The notes under the pieces are model-generated. The model had not been told where the DNA came from. It did not search any database and was given only the letters and a program-made list of their open reading frames with translations. Positions 21,039 through 33,753 of a DNA stretch of 64,000 bases are shown piece by piece. The position numbers were made by a program, and so were the translations under genes. This DNA is from Artemisia argyi. Taxonomy: Eukaryota > Streptophyta > Magnoliopsida > Asterales > Asteraceae. The stretch spans positions 113,892,042-113,956,041 of the forward strand of contig CM060704.1 in NCBI GenBank assembly GCA_030686995.1, written 5' to 3'. How positions within the stretch are numbered: position 1 is the first letter of the stretch; every line of letters begins with the position of its first letter.

Positions 21039-24000
21039 TGATTGGCTCAAAAGCAGTCAACTAAAGTCAACCACAGGTGTGGTCAATATAGTCAAACTAC
21101 CTAGACCAATGCTTCCGGGTAATATAGGGTATCACCAGGTCGTTAAGTCCCGACGAGGTGTGAATTGTGCTTTAGCGTGCTTGTGATCGGGTGATTTTCA
21201 CAGGAAGGGGGTAGGATGATTATATTACTGATTTCTCACTGAAAATGACACAAATACTTAATATGGACAAAAACTAAAAAACCAGATAAGTGAAAACGTT
21301 TTAAAACCTAAAAGGTACGTTTAAGTTTAAATAAACGTCAACGTACCAAATAAAGTGAAAACTGAAATCTGAAAACCCTCAGGGGGTGAAAATGACTTTT
21401 TTTTTTACAAACCTAAGGATGAAAGAAAAATTGTAGAAAAAGAAAATAAAATTTTACACTAATTAATTATTTAATATTAATTAAATACTATTTAATATTA
21501 ATTATTAATATTTAAATAACTTAAATATAATATAATATTATTTTAATACTAGAAAAATGAAAATTAAATTTCTAAAATTATAAAATAACTAAAAAAAATT
21601 TTAAACTTAAAAATATGTCTTTTTGTTTTTTTGTGACTTTTATATTAATTAATTACTAATTAAATTAATTAAACTATTTAAACTATTTTTAAATTACTAA
21701 TAACACTTAAATGACTTAGAAAATTATAGAAAAATTTATAAATCTAATTAACCATCATAGGAATCCTAAAAAATTATAAACAGTTGGTTTTATGTATTTT
21801 TAAACTATTTTACTAATTATTATTCTAATTATTAATTGATTACCAATTAAACTAATTAAATTCTAAAAAATAGAAAATGAACAGTAGGAATTCTAGAAAA
21901 ATTCCTAAAAATGTTTTAACTTATATAAAAGCTAGGAAAATTATAAAAACTAGGTATTACTTAATGAAATCTAATTATGACATTTAATACTTAATTATTA
22001 ATTAATTATTACTAAAACTAATATTAAATCTAATAAATAACAAAAGACAATATCAAATTCTGGAAAAATTTCTAAAAATACTTTAATATAAAAGAAAACT
22101 AATAAAAATATAAAAATGCAAAGTACTTAATAAATTACTAAAAATGAAAATTAAAAAGATAAATTAGATTAAATAGAAACTATCACTTATTTTTAAATTG
22201 GTTTTTTCTGGTTTTTCTTTTAGAAATCTATTTAAATATCAAAAATAGAAAACTTTTGTGAAGGCAACTTTTTTCTAGCTTAAAAATAAGCAATTTGGAC
22301 ACTAAAAGCTTGGACAGTTGACTTTTATTGACTTTTTGATGAAAATCAGCCTTGGTGGGGTCCACATGGGTTGATTATGGTTCAAGTAAGTTCCTTGAAC
22401 AAGAATAAGCTAGAAACTAGCAAATAAGCCTCTTGGATAAGCCAATAAGCTAGATTTAAGCACTTGGTTTCCTACTTTGTACACTGAAACTGGGACAGAG
22501 TTTAGGGATGATTTCAGGTGGGTCCCAGGGAACTTAAGCTCAAAAGCTTGCTCAAAATTGGAAGATGGCCAGGAGGGGGATTCCAAGAACCAACAATGGG
22601 GTTGTGGGACCCACTGAGGTGGCCAGGAAGCACCACCAGAGGTGGTGGTGGTGGACTGATCTGCAGCAGGGGAGGTGATGCCCCCTGCAGTTATGTTTGA
22701 GGGAATGTGGGGTCCACTGGAAAAATCACAAAAATATAGTAATTATGGGATTTCAAAGTTCAGCTGGGGGGTAACCAATTCTGAAAGTTTCACAGCTTGA
22801 GTCTTTCTACAAAAATCACTAAAATTTTTGGTATTTTTGGTTTTCTCCTAAACTATGCTACTTTTGACTTTTGAGATTTTGCACTAGGTTTGACTATGGT
22901 GAGTTTCTAATGATTCCTACTTACTAAATAAGATGTAATAAGATGAAATGAAGCTAAATTAGGCTAAAACTACAACTTTTACACTAATATGGAAATTTAT
23001 GGATCTAAAATGGTTAACAGTGGACTGTTATGAACTTTATTTGTTGATTTTGACTTTTTGGCTGTGAGTGCTTGATTTTATGTTATGAATGTTCTAAATG
23101 GACCTAATGCAACATGTATTCACTAAAAATACTAACTCAAACATGATACAACATGTGAGTAGTAGCAGTACCAAACACCCCTTATTAACTTAACTGTTTT
23201 TAACTTGGGTATGTAAATGATTATTTAGGACTAAAATACTGATGCAATCTACTTCTATAAGCTAAATAAAAGTTAGAAAAGCTAAAATGATGCAGAGATA
23301 AGCAGTTTGATAGGCTACAACAAATAATGCTAATTATGGCTAAAAATATGAAAATAAAGCAAATATAAGAACTAGCATATGAAGTGATGAGACCAAGACA
23401 CTAATCAATGTAAACTAACTAGCAAGACAGGTTTAACACTAATAAGCATATAATTAAATTGAACATAAGCAGTTGCACAACATGGAGATTAAGATGAACT
23501 TACAAATGATCAGTGAGATCATGAACCAAGAACCAGGATACCACTACTAGCCTAACACCTCCCAGAGGTTCTAAAACCCACAGCAATCCTTTACAAAACC
23601 CTGCTTCAATCTTCCTTCATGATTTCCATAGATTTTTATTTTTCATTAATTTTTCTTGATTTATTTATTTTTATTTATTTTTGAATTTATGAACTTAGTG
23701 TAAAGTTGATGCACAAGCTTATAAAGCTTTTGAGACTTCACTATTTAGCTTATATGAGCTTATAATTAGCTTGTTTTCAACATTTGGCTTTTAAAAAGGA
23801 AATTTTCAACTGCTTACATAAACTAAACTTGGAATAAAGAAACTAGAACTTGAAATTTTTCATTACTTAGTTAAAAGATTACAACATAAGCAAATTACAA
23901 CTGAAGTTTAAGCTAAAAACTAGTCTAGATATATTTTTAATGGCTTACAAGTGCCCTATATATACAAAAATGTCCTCCCCTGCTTTTTTCTTCTTTTCTT

Positions 24001-24998
24001 TCTTTGAATCATTTTTATCCTTGACTTCTTGGCATTCTTCTGAGCAAATCCCACCCATTGGATTGGGTGGGAATAATCTTGACCATTGGTTAGGATTTTT
24101 GGCGCCAATTCCTTTTTGTCTATTTTCTGATTGCTTGGAGCAATTGAGATGCATTAATGAGGTTTGGAGGATAGTGGTGAGCTGGGGGGACAGTACCAAC
24201 TTGGGGTGGTGAAACTAGGGACAAGGGTGGTTTTGGGAGAGTGGTATTGCAGAGTGTGGGAGGGGATGGTGAATAGTAAGGGCGGTTTGGGAGGGTCAAA
24301 CGTGGGTTTGACTGAGGTGATTATTTAGAACGGAAAGGAGTATATATTTTTAGGGGGAGTGAGCCGATGATGGTTTTTGGGCTTGGTGAGGGTGTTTGGG
24401 TCTGTGGAGTGATAAGGTTGGGCCTGGGGTGGGTAATGGCTGTGTTTGTTTGTTGGGTATTGGGTTTTTAGTTTTACTTTTGGTCTGTTTGGTTTGGTAT
24501 TTGTAATAAGCACAAGGACCAATTTTGTAACTTTTGGATTTTGTAGGGACTGAACATGTAATTTCTCAATAGTTATCACAAGGACCAATTATGCCATTTA
24601 AGAATAGTACAAGGTTTAATTTTGAAAAATTTCCAATTTTAAAACCTTAAGGACCTTTTTTGACATTTTTCAAACTTGGGGGACCAAAGTTATCATTATG
24701 CAATTTTTTACTTTAAAAGATTAAACTTGACAACTTATGTATTCCAAAGGACCTTTGATGATATTTTACATGTTTTGGATTACCAGGGACTAGATTTGCC
24801 AATTTTTCAAGGTTCAGGGACTGAAACTGTAAATTATGTAAACTTTGTTATTTTTCATCAATTTTCAATCCTTTTTCACTTGAAACATATAAAACACAAT
24901 TCAGAGATATTTTATGTATTTAAAGGCATTTCTGTGTATTTTCAGATGTTTTTGTGGTTTAAATGTGAACTAAATGATGAGTATTTACACACTCATCA
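21039..24998 (-). mobile_element. 3.96-kb Athila-like solo LTR on the minus strand
   Basis: On the minus strand the insert begins TGATGAGTGTGTAAATACTC and ends GAGCCAATCA, comparable with the A LTR ends TGATGTGTGC...CGAATCA, and it is flanked by GCAAT. Its length matches the A LTR. U3 has the same kind of AGTCC/GGTCC degenerate repeats, and the middle has an AT-rich zone (about 21400-22250). It has no coding region or internal domain, so a solo LTR from a related but distinct Athila family is the simplest reading. The ORF at 22518-22700 (Gly-rich) and others inside it are not credible genes. Confidence 0.82.
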
Positions 24999-25003
24999 GC
25001 AAT

Positions 25004-26046
25004 ACTTAGTTTTTTCTTGTTCCCAACAAAATCTCTGCATATGGGGGTTTGGTATACATAGGGGTACTGCCAGTGTTACGGTGAAATAGACTATTGCATC
25101 TTGCTGGTTCGCAGCCGATGTTGTGATCTTAGTAAAGTCCGTAGGACTCGGGGTTTGGCATATGATTATGAATATCAATAATAATAGTCCAAAGCCAAAT
25201 AAAAAGGCAGAGGAATCCAAAGCTATAAAAAGCAGCGGATATAAATCCAAGGTCATAATAAAGCTCTTACATCTTGGCGGCTCTTAAACCGCTGTTTTAA
25301 TTGAAATAAAGGACTAAAGACCAAATATTATTAAAGTGTTTATAATTATGCAAAAATGCCAAGCTTCGACTCCGGGGGTTTCCCTAATAAAAAGCTTCCG
25401 TTTCGGGTCTCAAACATGGGATGTCTCGGTCGTAAATAAAAAGGGAGCCTCCACAAATCGTGTTAAATCAGAGACCTTCATGTGGACCCAATTTCTGTAT
25501 GCAGGGGTTTTCGAGGGAAAGTTTGGAAACTACTTAGCGTTCAAATTTTGTGCTCTTATCGAACTAACCAATATCAAAACGAGAAAACATGAAGCAATTC
25601 ATTTCTCACAAATTAAAATCTTGAGATACAAAAATTAGGACTTGGGAAAAAGAGGTAATGACACAATTAACTTTTGTTGGTAGTGTTAGCATCTAACTTG
25701 TGGATAAACAATGATCTTGATTTTACGCTTAGTTTGGGAGCTTGTGAAAAATCAAGGATGATGATTTTTATCCGTATGGTCTCTTCTCTGTGAGAAGTGT
25801 TTCTACTCGTTGACCCTGAAAGTTATCAACAGATAAGAATTGATAATAAAAGTCAAGGCAAACTGTCATATATATAAATGAAAAAGTACAAAAAGAGTAG
25901 TAGTAGTTGTTATTCCTGAAAATCGGTAAACGGAGCATTTTTTAGAATAAATGATTTTGATATCTCTTTTTTACATCATTGCTACTTTACAACGTCAGTA
26001 AAGAGAGGTTTTAAAATTATTTATCACTTAAGCGTGAGGTGATGAC
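25004..26046 (+). other. Noncoding 3' internal region of element A, part 2
   Basis: This continues part 1 beyond the solo LTR. A 100-codon ORF at 25336-25638 has no recognisable domain; it could be a remnant of the extra ORF Athila elements often carry downstream of pol, but nothing in it proves this. Confidence 0.5.
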
Positions 26047-26067
26047 ATTGCGTGAGGACACGGCAAT
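26047..26067 (+). other. RGGA-loop hairpin H2 of element A, before the polypurine tract
   Basis: ATTG-CGTG, loop AGGA, CACG, one bulged G, GCAAT can form a stem of four plus four pairs. The stem sequence is unlike that of B, C and D, but the AGGA loop and the position just before the purine tract are the same. Confidence 0.6.
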
Positions 26068-26073
26068 ACCTTA

Positions 26074-26086
26074 GTCTGGGGGATTT
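26074..26086 (+). other. Polypurine tract of element A
   Basis: GTCTGGGGGATTT directly precedes the 3' LTR. Confidence 0.75.
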
Positions 26087-29000
26087 TGATGTGTACTTTT
26101 TCACACATCGTTTTTTAGCCTTAAATCAGACCAAATACACCAAATACTAACCAAATATGCCAAGAGAATGTGTGTTTTTGTATTTGTGTATGTGAAGGTA
26201 CGGATATGTGAAAAATGAACAAAAACAAAGCCAAAACTGACAAAAACGAGCACGTGAATGGAAAAAGGTCACAAGCCGGAGCCGGGGAAGCAAAAATGGT
26301 CAAAGAAAGCTCAAATTATCATAAGTAGTCCTCAGAGATTCATCAAAGTGCAAATTTAGTCCTTAATCAAAGTTTGGAAAGATTATCAAATTTAGTCCTT
26401 CATCTTCCTGGAAAGTACAAAAATGGTCCTTGGAATAATATTTCAAGTACAATCTACAAGTGGTCCTCTAAGAATCAGAGAAAGTCAACATTAGCCCTTG
26501 GATAAAAGTTTGTGAGATTTGCAGAACTAGTCCCTAAGAATTCAGAAAGATCAAATTTAGTCCTTGTCAAAATCCTAAAATATTAATACTATAAACCTAA
26601 CCGGATCCAGTCCTTATATATTAAACCCAAATTACCCACAAGCCCATAACATACAAACGGCCCAACCCTTAAAACTTATACCCGGTCCACAAGCCTTTTT
26701 ACCCAAGTCAACCCTTACACCAAACCGGGTCAACACCCCTTTTTATAAAAACACCCAAACCAAATTTACCCGCCCCTCATTTTTACCCCATTTCCCATAA
26801 ATAAGAACCCTAGAAACCCCACTCACCAATTACCCTCAATTATCTCATATGGGTAATAATCACCTAATAATTTGGCTTCTAGAAGGACTGTCACGCGTCA
26901 GGCACATGTCAAAAGGGGTCAGAAACACGGAATGCCACGCTGGCAATCCATGTGAGGGCACACGATCCAAGGGACTACATTCACGCTTACAATTTAAGCT
27001 GAGATCAATGGACGTAACTGGAACAAAGAAACACACTTCTGGAAGGCTCCTCAAACCCTAGCAAGCTCATGCCTCAACTATAAATACCCCCACCATATCA
27101 CAGTGTTAGTGGGTAGTTTTTAGAGTGACTTTGTAAAGTTTTTAGTATTGTTTAGCTTTCAAAATATTACTGTAATTTTCATTTCAAGTTCGGTACTCAA
27201 TTTCATATTAATATAATTTGAATTTTCAGCTCAGCTTATTACTTTAAATTCCATTATCTTAATTGTTGTTATTTACTTATTACTAGATTAAATCAATAGT
27301 AGTTTTTAGTTTTAATTTTTTTGTTTTATATCACTGTTTTACCTAAATTGAAAATCCAAATAAAAAAAATCCAAAAAAAATAATAAAAATCAGAAAAAAA
27401 TTAAAAAAAATATAGTTTCAATTTCAATTCCAAGTTTCATTTAGTATACTTACTGTTTTTTTAAGCTCATATCAGCTAACTAATAGCTTTTGTGAGCTTA
27501 TTTTTGTCATTTACTCTGAAATATACATAAGTCAAACACAGTCAATACAAGTGCTTATTGCAAAAGTTTCAACTTATTGTGGAATCAAGGCAGCCAAGAG
27601 GAGCCTTGGCCTGTCAAAAGACAGGCTAGCATAGTGATCCTCCTTTGTTTGATCAGAGGGGGTTTTTGTTTGTAAGTTTTTCTTATTTATAATCATCACT
27701 GCATAAGTAGCTTATTAGTGGTTTAACTTATCTACTACTGCTTATTCTTGTTTATTTTCATAATATATTAGTTTGTTATTGCTTATTTTGAATTACTATT
27801 AGTTTGAGTTGATTTGGTTTTCACTGTTTCATTGATTGTAATCATTTGGATCTGTGTAATTTTGTTTCTGAGCTTTTTTGAACCTGAGATCTGATTTCTG
27901 TATTGATTTGGTTATATTTGATCACACTGGTAACATAGGTTGAGGATTGGATAGCATTTATTGGATCTGTGGTAGCATTTGAGTAGTGACAGTCAATATT
28001 AGGAGTGTTTGGAATAGTATTATTTGCTGAGAGCTAGGGTGTTTCAGAGGGTAATAATAGTTTAGACAACACTCTTAGGTCACATATAGGATTAGTCAAG
28101 CATAAAACTGTAGGCTTAATTCTTTAAAAGTCAATTTAGCTTTTGATCTCTCATAACAGATACGTAATAGATCATATTAGTAGCATAATCATAGACATAG
28201 TTGCATTAGTTATATGTTTAGCTTAATTCAATCCCTAATTAGCATAATAATACATTTTGAGTAAGATTTGAGGATTCAAAATCCAATTTGGTCAAAGTTT
28301 CTGTTTAATCTAAAAGTCAAAACTATTGAGAAACTCAGTTTTGGTCATCATTTTTATAAGCTGTCTAGTGTTTAAATAAGTGTGGGAAAACATTTGAAAA
28401 GCATTTTTGAGAAGTTTGGCAGTTATAAAATCAATTGCAAAAAGAAAATTAAGATTTGAACCTTATTTGCTTATTTGAAAAGTCCTTGGAAGTTGCCTGT
28501 TTTGCTTATACCATCCCCTGCACCATCAGTGTTAGGCAAGGTTTGGGTCATTAATTAGGTGCTCAAACAAGTTTAAAAGTGTAAACCATTGGTTGATTTA
28601 GAATCTCAGTTGGTAAGTAGATATTTTGCCCCCATAAGTTTACCCGCCTGATCTTATTTGCTCAGGATTAAGTGCTTATTTCTTTGTGTATTTGGAACTG
28701 AGATCTGAGTTTAGAGTAGGGCTGCAATTTAAGTTTAGTGCTTCTTAGCTAATTGCTGTTGTGTTTCTGAGTTCATCTTTACCTATTGCAACTTTTTGAA
28801 TTGAGTTTTTGGTATTAGCTTATTCTGCTTTGGCTTATTGCTCTTTCCTAATTACTTATTGAACTAAATTTGATCTACATCTGTATTTCTGAGTATCATT
28901 TGGTCCAAACTTTGTTTCATTAAGCATATTTGAGTCAAAAAGTAAATTTGTCAAAGTTTGGTCAACATTGGTCAACTGTGCTTATTAATAAGCACTTGCT

Positions 29001-29905
29001 TCTCAACTGTTTTCAAAGCATGTAGTATTTGTAGTGCTTATTTTTCAGTTTTTATATTTTTCTCAAGTTTAAAATATTAAATTAGAATTTCCCTGAATTT
29101 TTCATATTTTTCTAAGTTGATTTGCCATTTTTCTTATTTTATTTCATTTTTATTCAATGTTTAATACTTTTTAATTACTAAAAAATCCAAACAAAATCAG
29201 AAAAAGCCAAAAAAAATCCAAAAATATTTTATAAATTTATTTTCATTTATTTTAGAATTTTAGAAATTTATTTTGCATTTTTTCCATTTATTTTGAATTT
29301 AATTTAAATTTTTAATTAGATTTAATAGTTTTTAATTTCCAAAAATAACATAAAAAGCCAAAAAAAATTAGTTTTTAGTTTTAAAATTACTATTAATTAT
29401 TTTATAATTTTCAAAATTTATTTTTCATTTTTCTCACCTTATTTGCATTTTCTTTTAATTTTTAATTAGTTAAATAGTTTTTAATTCATAAAAAATAAAT
29501 AAAAAGTCAAAAAAATATTTTTCTTTTTATTAAAATTTTCTTTTATCTATTTTAACTTTTCAAAATTATTTTGAAGTCCGTAGGAGTAGTGTAGCTCAAA
29601 ATTCGCGTTTTATTTCGTACGTTAACGTTTAATTTACGTTTCAGCGTACGGTTTCGATTTTACGTTACGTTTCTAGTTTCCTTATTTGAAATACATGCTT
29701 AAGTGATTATTTGTGCTTCAATTGTTATTTCATTAGTATAATCTCATCTAAATCACTTTTTACCACTTTCACGACACGTTTCACAAATCGGGAATTTAGA
29801 ATTCCATTCACCCTTCACTCGGACTACGACCTCGGGTTATCCGTATTTCTTTGCGGATCTCTTGAGTAATACTATACTATATATAAATTGATTTTCAACG
29901 AATCA
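26087..29905 (+). repeat. 3' LTR of element A
   Basis: 3819 bp, colinear with 5489-9508 except that the MITE site is empty (single TATTTACT at 27270-27277). TATA box at 27078-27090. No gene lies within. Confidence 0.95.
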
Positions 29906-29910
29906 ACTTC
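29906..29910. other. Target-site duplication of element A, right copy
   Basis: ACTTC, matching 5484-5488. Confidence 0.93.
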
Positions 29911-31098
29911 ATTGGTCAAGTAATTATGGTACGGGTTTAACAGAAGGGTTATCCTAGTGCCTATTATCATGTAGTAAATCTTACTACACGAATGTAGTCT
30001 CACTAGTGGTCTCGAGATGCATCACTATCACAAGTTCTAGAATCTAAATACTACCGGTACACTCATAAGCATCTTTTCCTAACAAATCTAGGGGCGAACC
30101 TCACATATTTGGGGTGGGAAATTTTGAGTGGTACGTTTTTTCGTGCTATTCATACAACTCCTATCCATGAGACGCTTATTAAGGCTAAAGCTTCACTCCT
30201 ATATGTTGTAAAAAAAAATTAAATTTGGCGCTAAAATTACCCTAACAAGTGTTTCTCTTAGTTTTATTACACACCTATCATCATTTACCCTCCCCTTACA
30301 CTTAGGCTGAACATTGTCCCCAATGTTCAATAAAAAGGATGTAAAAGTAACGAAGGTAAAAGAATGAAACAAATACTCCACTGATTCGCTCAGTGTGGAT
30401 AATGATATTACATGGTTAGATCCTCCTCCAAGAAAATGAACGTTGAAAGCTTCCCTTCAGAAATATAAATCATCTTCTTGTCCAATATAACATGTTAAAC
30501 CTGAGAAAACAATCATAGCAAACCTCGGGTAAAATCGGCGGCAAACTCTATATATACTAAAATCCTAGAAATCAAATTAAGATATAATGCTTGTGGAATG
30601 AGTATTTGCATATTTCCTAGAGTTTATAAAACTAAAGATTTAAAAAAAACTCTGCGACTCCGGCAGAAAAAGAAAACTTGCAAAATTTCCATAATTTTAC
30701 ATTTGACGCCGTCAGGTTATGACCCTGACGTTGTTAGAAGTGACCTGCAGAAATTTCATGTTAAGTTTCTGGTAAATTTCTGGAAAAACTCACACCTTAA
30801 TTCCTAAAAATCCTGCAAAACATCATTATGACTCGATACAAGCATCTGACTCAAACAAATACTAATATGCACATTCGTTTAATTTCGATGTGATTCATGT
30901 TCAATCTCGTTCTTAGTAACAAATTTAGATTTCCCTTACACTTATCTTTTGCAAAATACCTTTATATGTAGTCAAGACGAAGTTAAAAACAAAATAAAGC
31001 ATTTTCACAATTTATCTTGAAACATGAGCCACAAATAATAAAAATAAAACATGCATACGAAAACAAATAAAATCAAACAAACAAACAAACAAATAAAG
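29911..31098 (-). other. Noncoding 3' internal region of element B, part 2
   Basis: This region is colinear, reversed, with 60680-61920 of element D. It contains hairpin H1 (30308-30329) and a TGACG-type repeat pair near 30702-30735 that also lies at 61048-61082 in D. No gene is visible. Confidence 0.75.
30308..30329 (-). other. RGGA-loop hairpin H1 of element B
   Basis: On the minus strand: TGAACATTG, loop GGGA, CAATGTTCA, a perfect 9-bp stem, identical in element D (61456-61477). Confidence 0.75.
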
Positions 31099-31124
31099 CT
31101 TGGGTTGCCTCCCAAGAAGCGCTT
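31099..31124 (-). other. AAGCGCT/GGGAGGC-ACCC element (M) of element B
   Basis: On the minus strand AAGCGCTTC is followed by TTGGGAGGCAACCCAAG; the TTGGG and CCCAA can pair over 5 bp. Confidence 0.75.
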
Positions 31125-31136
31125 TTCTTTATTTAC

Positions 31137-31155
31137 GAGTCTTGTAGCTAGACTC
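31137..31155 (-). other. Post-stop hairpin (H0) of element B
   Basis: GAGTCT and AGACTC around a 7-nt loop, starting 15 nt after the last stop codon of B on the minus strand. Confidence 0.75.
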
Positions 31156-31169
31156 AAAGTTACGGGCAA

Positions 31170-31630
31170 TTACATTTTCCTTTCCCACTTTTCAATTGAT
31201 TCTCTCAACCTTTGAACTATTTCCATGTCAACTTTATACTTGGACCCGAGGGTTAAGCAATTTTTATAGTAAAGGCTCCTCTTTTCCCAGATAAAATCCA
31301 TTCCCTTGTTCTTATCTTCTTCATTAATGTCCTCAATTGCACTAATGTTATCCATATCAAGTTGAGGCACATAACGAAATTCCTTCATTTTATTAGCCAT
31401 CCTATATGTGATCTTGTCGACTTCGTTAGCAAATTGGACCGTTCCTTCTATCTGATCGTGTTTTAACTTGGACTCCTCAATAAATGGCTTACCTAATACA
31501 ACATGGGATAAGCGACAATCTATAACATTAGCCAAGTCTTCAACAACCATAAAGTCAATGATATAAGTAAAGTTCCCAACAAAGACATGTAAACCTTTAA
31601 TCCTCCCGAGAAAATTACAAATTCCACCGG
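31170..31630 (-). pseudogene. Element B protease-like domain, C-terminal part
   Basis: The reading frame after a one-base shift near 31630 gives a stretch with GRIKGLHVFVGNFTY, then VVEDLANVIDCRLSHVVLGKPFIEE and a K/E-rich tail ending at 31170. This matches the second half of the degenerate aspartic-protease region that I recall from Asteraceae non-autonomous retroelements (VVLGKPFVE is the counterpart of the ILGRPFL motif). The 126-codon ORF starting at 31550 is only its unbroken part. The true start is upstream, in the ORF ending at 31615, so the two were one protein. Function beyond protein processing is not evident. Confidence 0.7.
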
Positions 31631-32124
31631 GGGTATTTGAGATCTCTCCTAGGTTCGAGTCTTATTTTTACTATATCATTATAAACACTTGAAGACATAA
31701 TGTTGATCGGGGATTCGAAATCGATGTAGGCTTGATCAACATATTTATACCCAATCATGCATGGTATCTTCACATTCCTAGGGTTACCTCTCTTAATCTT
31801 AGGGTCAATCTTAACAAAATGGGGCCGAGGATTATCAACAAGATTGTTATAGTAAGCGATTTCCTCCTTAGTGGGATATAAATTGAAATAATCATCATCT
31901 ACATCCCCCTCTTCTTCTTCTTCCTTAACATCTTCCACAATTGCCAAGTCATTGGGTTCTAATTCCTTATCTAAGTCCATGGCTATTGCTAAGTCATTAA
32001 GCGCATAATCAAGCTCAATATCAACCAATCTATTAAGTTCTCTAAGTTCCCTAATCTCACTCTCAATCTGTTCACGCAACAAAGCAACCTCGCTAGGTGA
32101 AAGGGGTGTATTCGCGTTTTCCAT
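31615..32124 (-). pseudogene. Element B short Gag-like N terminus plus first half of protease-like domain
   Basis: Starts at the ATG at 32124 (MENANTPLSP), which aligns in position with the ATG of element D (MENVNPPYFQ). The first 100 residues are Glu/Leu/Asp-rich and probably helical, and an acidic run of Glu/Asp lies around residue 75-85. The Gag domain seen in D is absent. From about residue 120 comes KIPCMIGYKYVDQAYIDFES then PINIMSSSVY, the protease flap and active-site region; here D-F-E-S stands at the catalytic D-T/S-G, so catalysis is doubtful. The frame breaks near 31630 and should continue into the entry ending at 31170. Confidence 0.7.
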
Positions 32125-32280
32125 AGTGGCAAACGGAATGATCAATGAGGATTGTACGAAAAAACACACAAAGAAAAGATAGACTAAAGAAAGCTAATAA
32201 AATGAAAACAAAAATCTCATACGAAAGGAATCTAATGAGTAGACCTAATAAAAAGAAATTTCAACATAAACAATAACTAT

Positions 32281-32298
32281 TCCCCGGCAGCGACGCCA
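32281..32298 (-). other. Primer-binding site of element B (tRNA-Asp type)
   Basis: On the minus strand TGGCGTCGCTGCCGGGGA lies 6 nt inside the 5' LTR. It differs from the A site by a single base. Confidence 0.85.
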
Positions 32299-32304
32299 AA
32301 AACT

Positions 32305-33753
32305 TGATGCGTGGGATTGTGCCCTCGCAAAAGGTTTTACCTCTCAAGGGATCTCAAGAGGCTTGCAATCCCCACTAGGCAGTGTACCTGACCGATGTAG
32401 TTTAGTGTAGTGGCAAGTATCGAGGGATTGATCGTTCTACTTGGGGAATAGTGTTCGTTAGGATCAAAACTTAATTAAACTAGGTCAAGAGGTGAGGGAT
32501 GATTCTTTTTGTATTTTTATATTTTATGGAAAGCAAGTAAAAATCTCAGGTATTGGAAGAGTGGGCGGAATTAGTTGCTAGTCAACTAACCCAATTAACT
32601 ACAAATGCAATAAAAATAAAATAACACGAAAGTAAATGTTGAGAAAAACAATAATGAGAGAAACATGTTTACTTAGATTTCACTACTCCCTAGCTATCTT
32701 TCATTAATTGAATAGTTTGTTACAATTGCATGGATGACAGGTTATATTCCTTAATACCATTCGTGGGGCCGTGTACGATCTTCCCCAACTCTATAAGCTT
32801 CTACCTTTTCCTATGTCGAGCCGACAACTAGCTCCTAACATGGCCTCCTTAGTAGTCACTCATGGATTAAATACAACCATTAAAATCATAGTACACATCC
32901 GATTCATGTTTCTTAAGACGTTCAAGCATGTTACCAATTGGAAGTCTGCCAGTTTTCTAAAGCCTAACATCGATATCATTCATCCAATACAATTAATAAC
33001 AAACAATCAATCAACAATCAATAGATAGGTTTCATTACATCTAAGCAAACACAAACAAACCTAGCCTAGCATGTTAAAGTAAAGACAAGCATAAGATATA
33101 ATCAAACAACACATAGACATATTGAATGATTATTGGAAGACTTATCTTTATTGAAACATTGATGAAAGAAGGGTTTGAAATCCCTACAGTAAGGTTGAAA
33201 TTCGACCTAGGTTTGTGGTAAAGTTCCTCCAAAAGTTCTCTCTCTAATGAATGAAAATTAGAAAACTATATATAGAGATTACACGTCTGACGGCATCACG
33301 TTGTAACTCTGACGCTGTCAACTTGCCGCCAATACTCTTCACGAATTGCCTAGATCCAGATCTGACGCCATCATGTATAAATCATATCTTGGCCGTCACG
33401 TGTAATTTTGCTCTTGACGGCCTTGGCTTCCCAAAGCATGACGCTGTCACTTGTTAAATCCCAAAAACATTCTGGCGTGTCTCGTGTAACTTTTTATCCA
33501 CCTCTTTGCCAATACGTGATGCTGTCACATGTAAGTCTTGATGCCGTCTGGTACTATTTCCAGCTTGATTTTGGAAACTTTGCCGTTTTGTTCACTTTTC
33601 GCTCCAAAAATGTCCAAAATGCTTCCTTTTCCAGATTTCTTCTCCAAAGTACCTAAAATGACAAAAGGAACGATTTGAGGCAATATTTGATCAAATAATC
33701 ACGACTTAGGGCTTAAATGACCTCCTAAAAGCGTAAAACTTTTCGCCTCATCA
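32305..33753 (-). repeat. 5' LTR of element B
   Basis: 1449 bp, matching 2939-4383. On the minus strand it begins TGATGAGGCGAAAA, as the element D LTRs do. TATA box at 33266-33275 and degenerate TGACGGCGTCA motifs at about 33285-33550 upstream of it. Confidence 0.93.
33266..33275 (-). promoter_or_regulatory. TATA box of element B 5' LTR
   Basis: CTATATATAG on the minus strand, just downstream of the TGACG motif array; the same arrangement occurs in D at 58029-58038. Confidence 0.7.

Larger units (their letters stand above)
5489..29905 (+). mobile_element. Element A: Athila-type Ty3/Gypsy retrotransposon, 24.4 kb with guests
   Basis: Both LTRs (about 3.82 kb each once the MITE is removed), a primer site resembling tRNA-Asp, gag-protease, RT, RNase H, integrase, a long noncoding 3' region, a G-rich purine tract and a 5-bp TSD ACTTC are all present. 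Very long LTRs, the DLGASINLMP protease motif and the tRNA-Asp primer site are typical of the plant Athila group. Over 5881-6180 compared with 26481-26780 I count 7 differences in 300 positions, so the insertion is fairly recent. It is no longer functional: pol has a frameshift, stops, a small deletion and a solo LTR in integrase. No envelope-like ORF was recognised downstream of pol. Confidence 0.95.
2939..33753 (-). mobile_element. Element B: non-autonomous Ty3/Gypsy-type LTR retrotransposon, host of element A
   Basis: The element lies on the minus strand, with LTRs at both ends (3' LTR 2939-4383, 5' LTR 32305-33753), a tRNA-Asp-like primer site at 32281-32298, a purine tract at 4384-4398 and a 5-bp TSD AAAGT. 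Without the 24.4-kb element A inside it, its internal region is about 3.5 kb, encoding only a short Gag-like N terminus and a protease-like domain; there is no RT, RNase H or integrase. D is a closer-to-complete relative in the same family. In a stretch of about 190 bp at the left end the two LTRs differ at roughly ten positions, more than the LTRs of A, which fits B being older than its guest. B must have been moved by enzymes from another element. Confidence 0.93.

Noticed and set aside
22518..22700. Gly/Trp-rich 60-codon ORF
   Set aside because: Lies in the minus-strand solo LTR in a locally GC-rich patch and has no homology I recognise.
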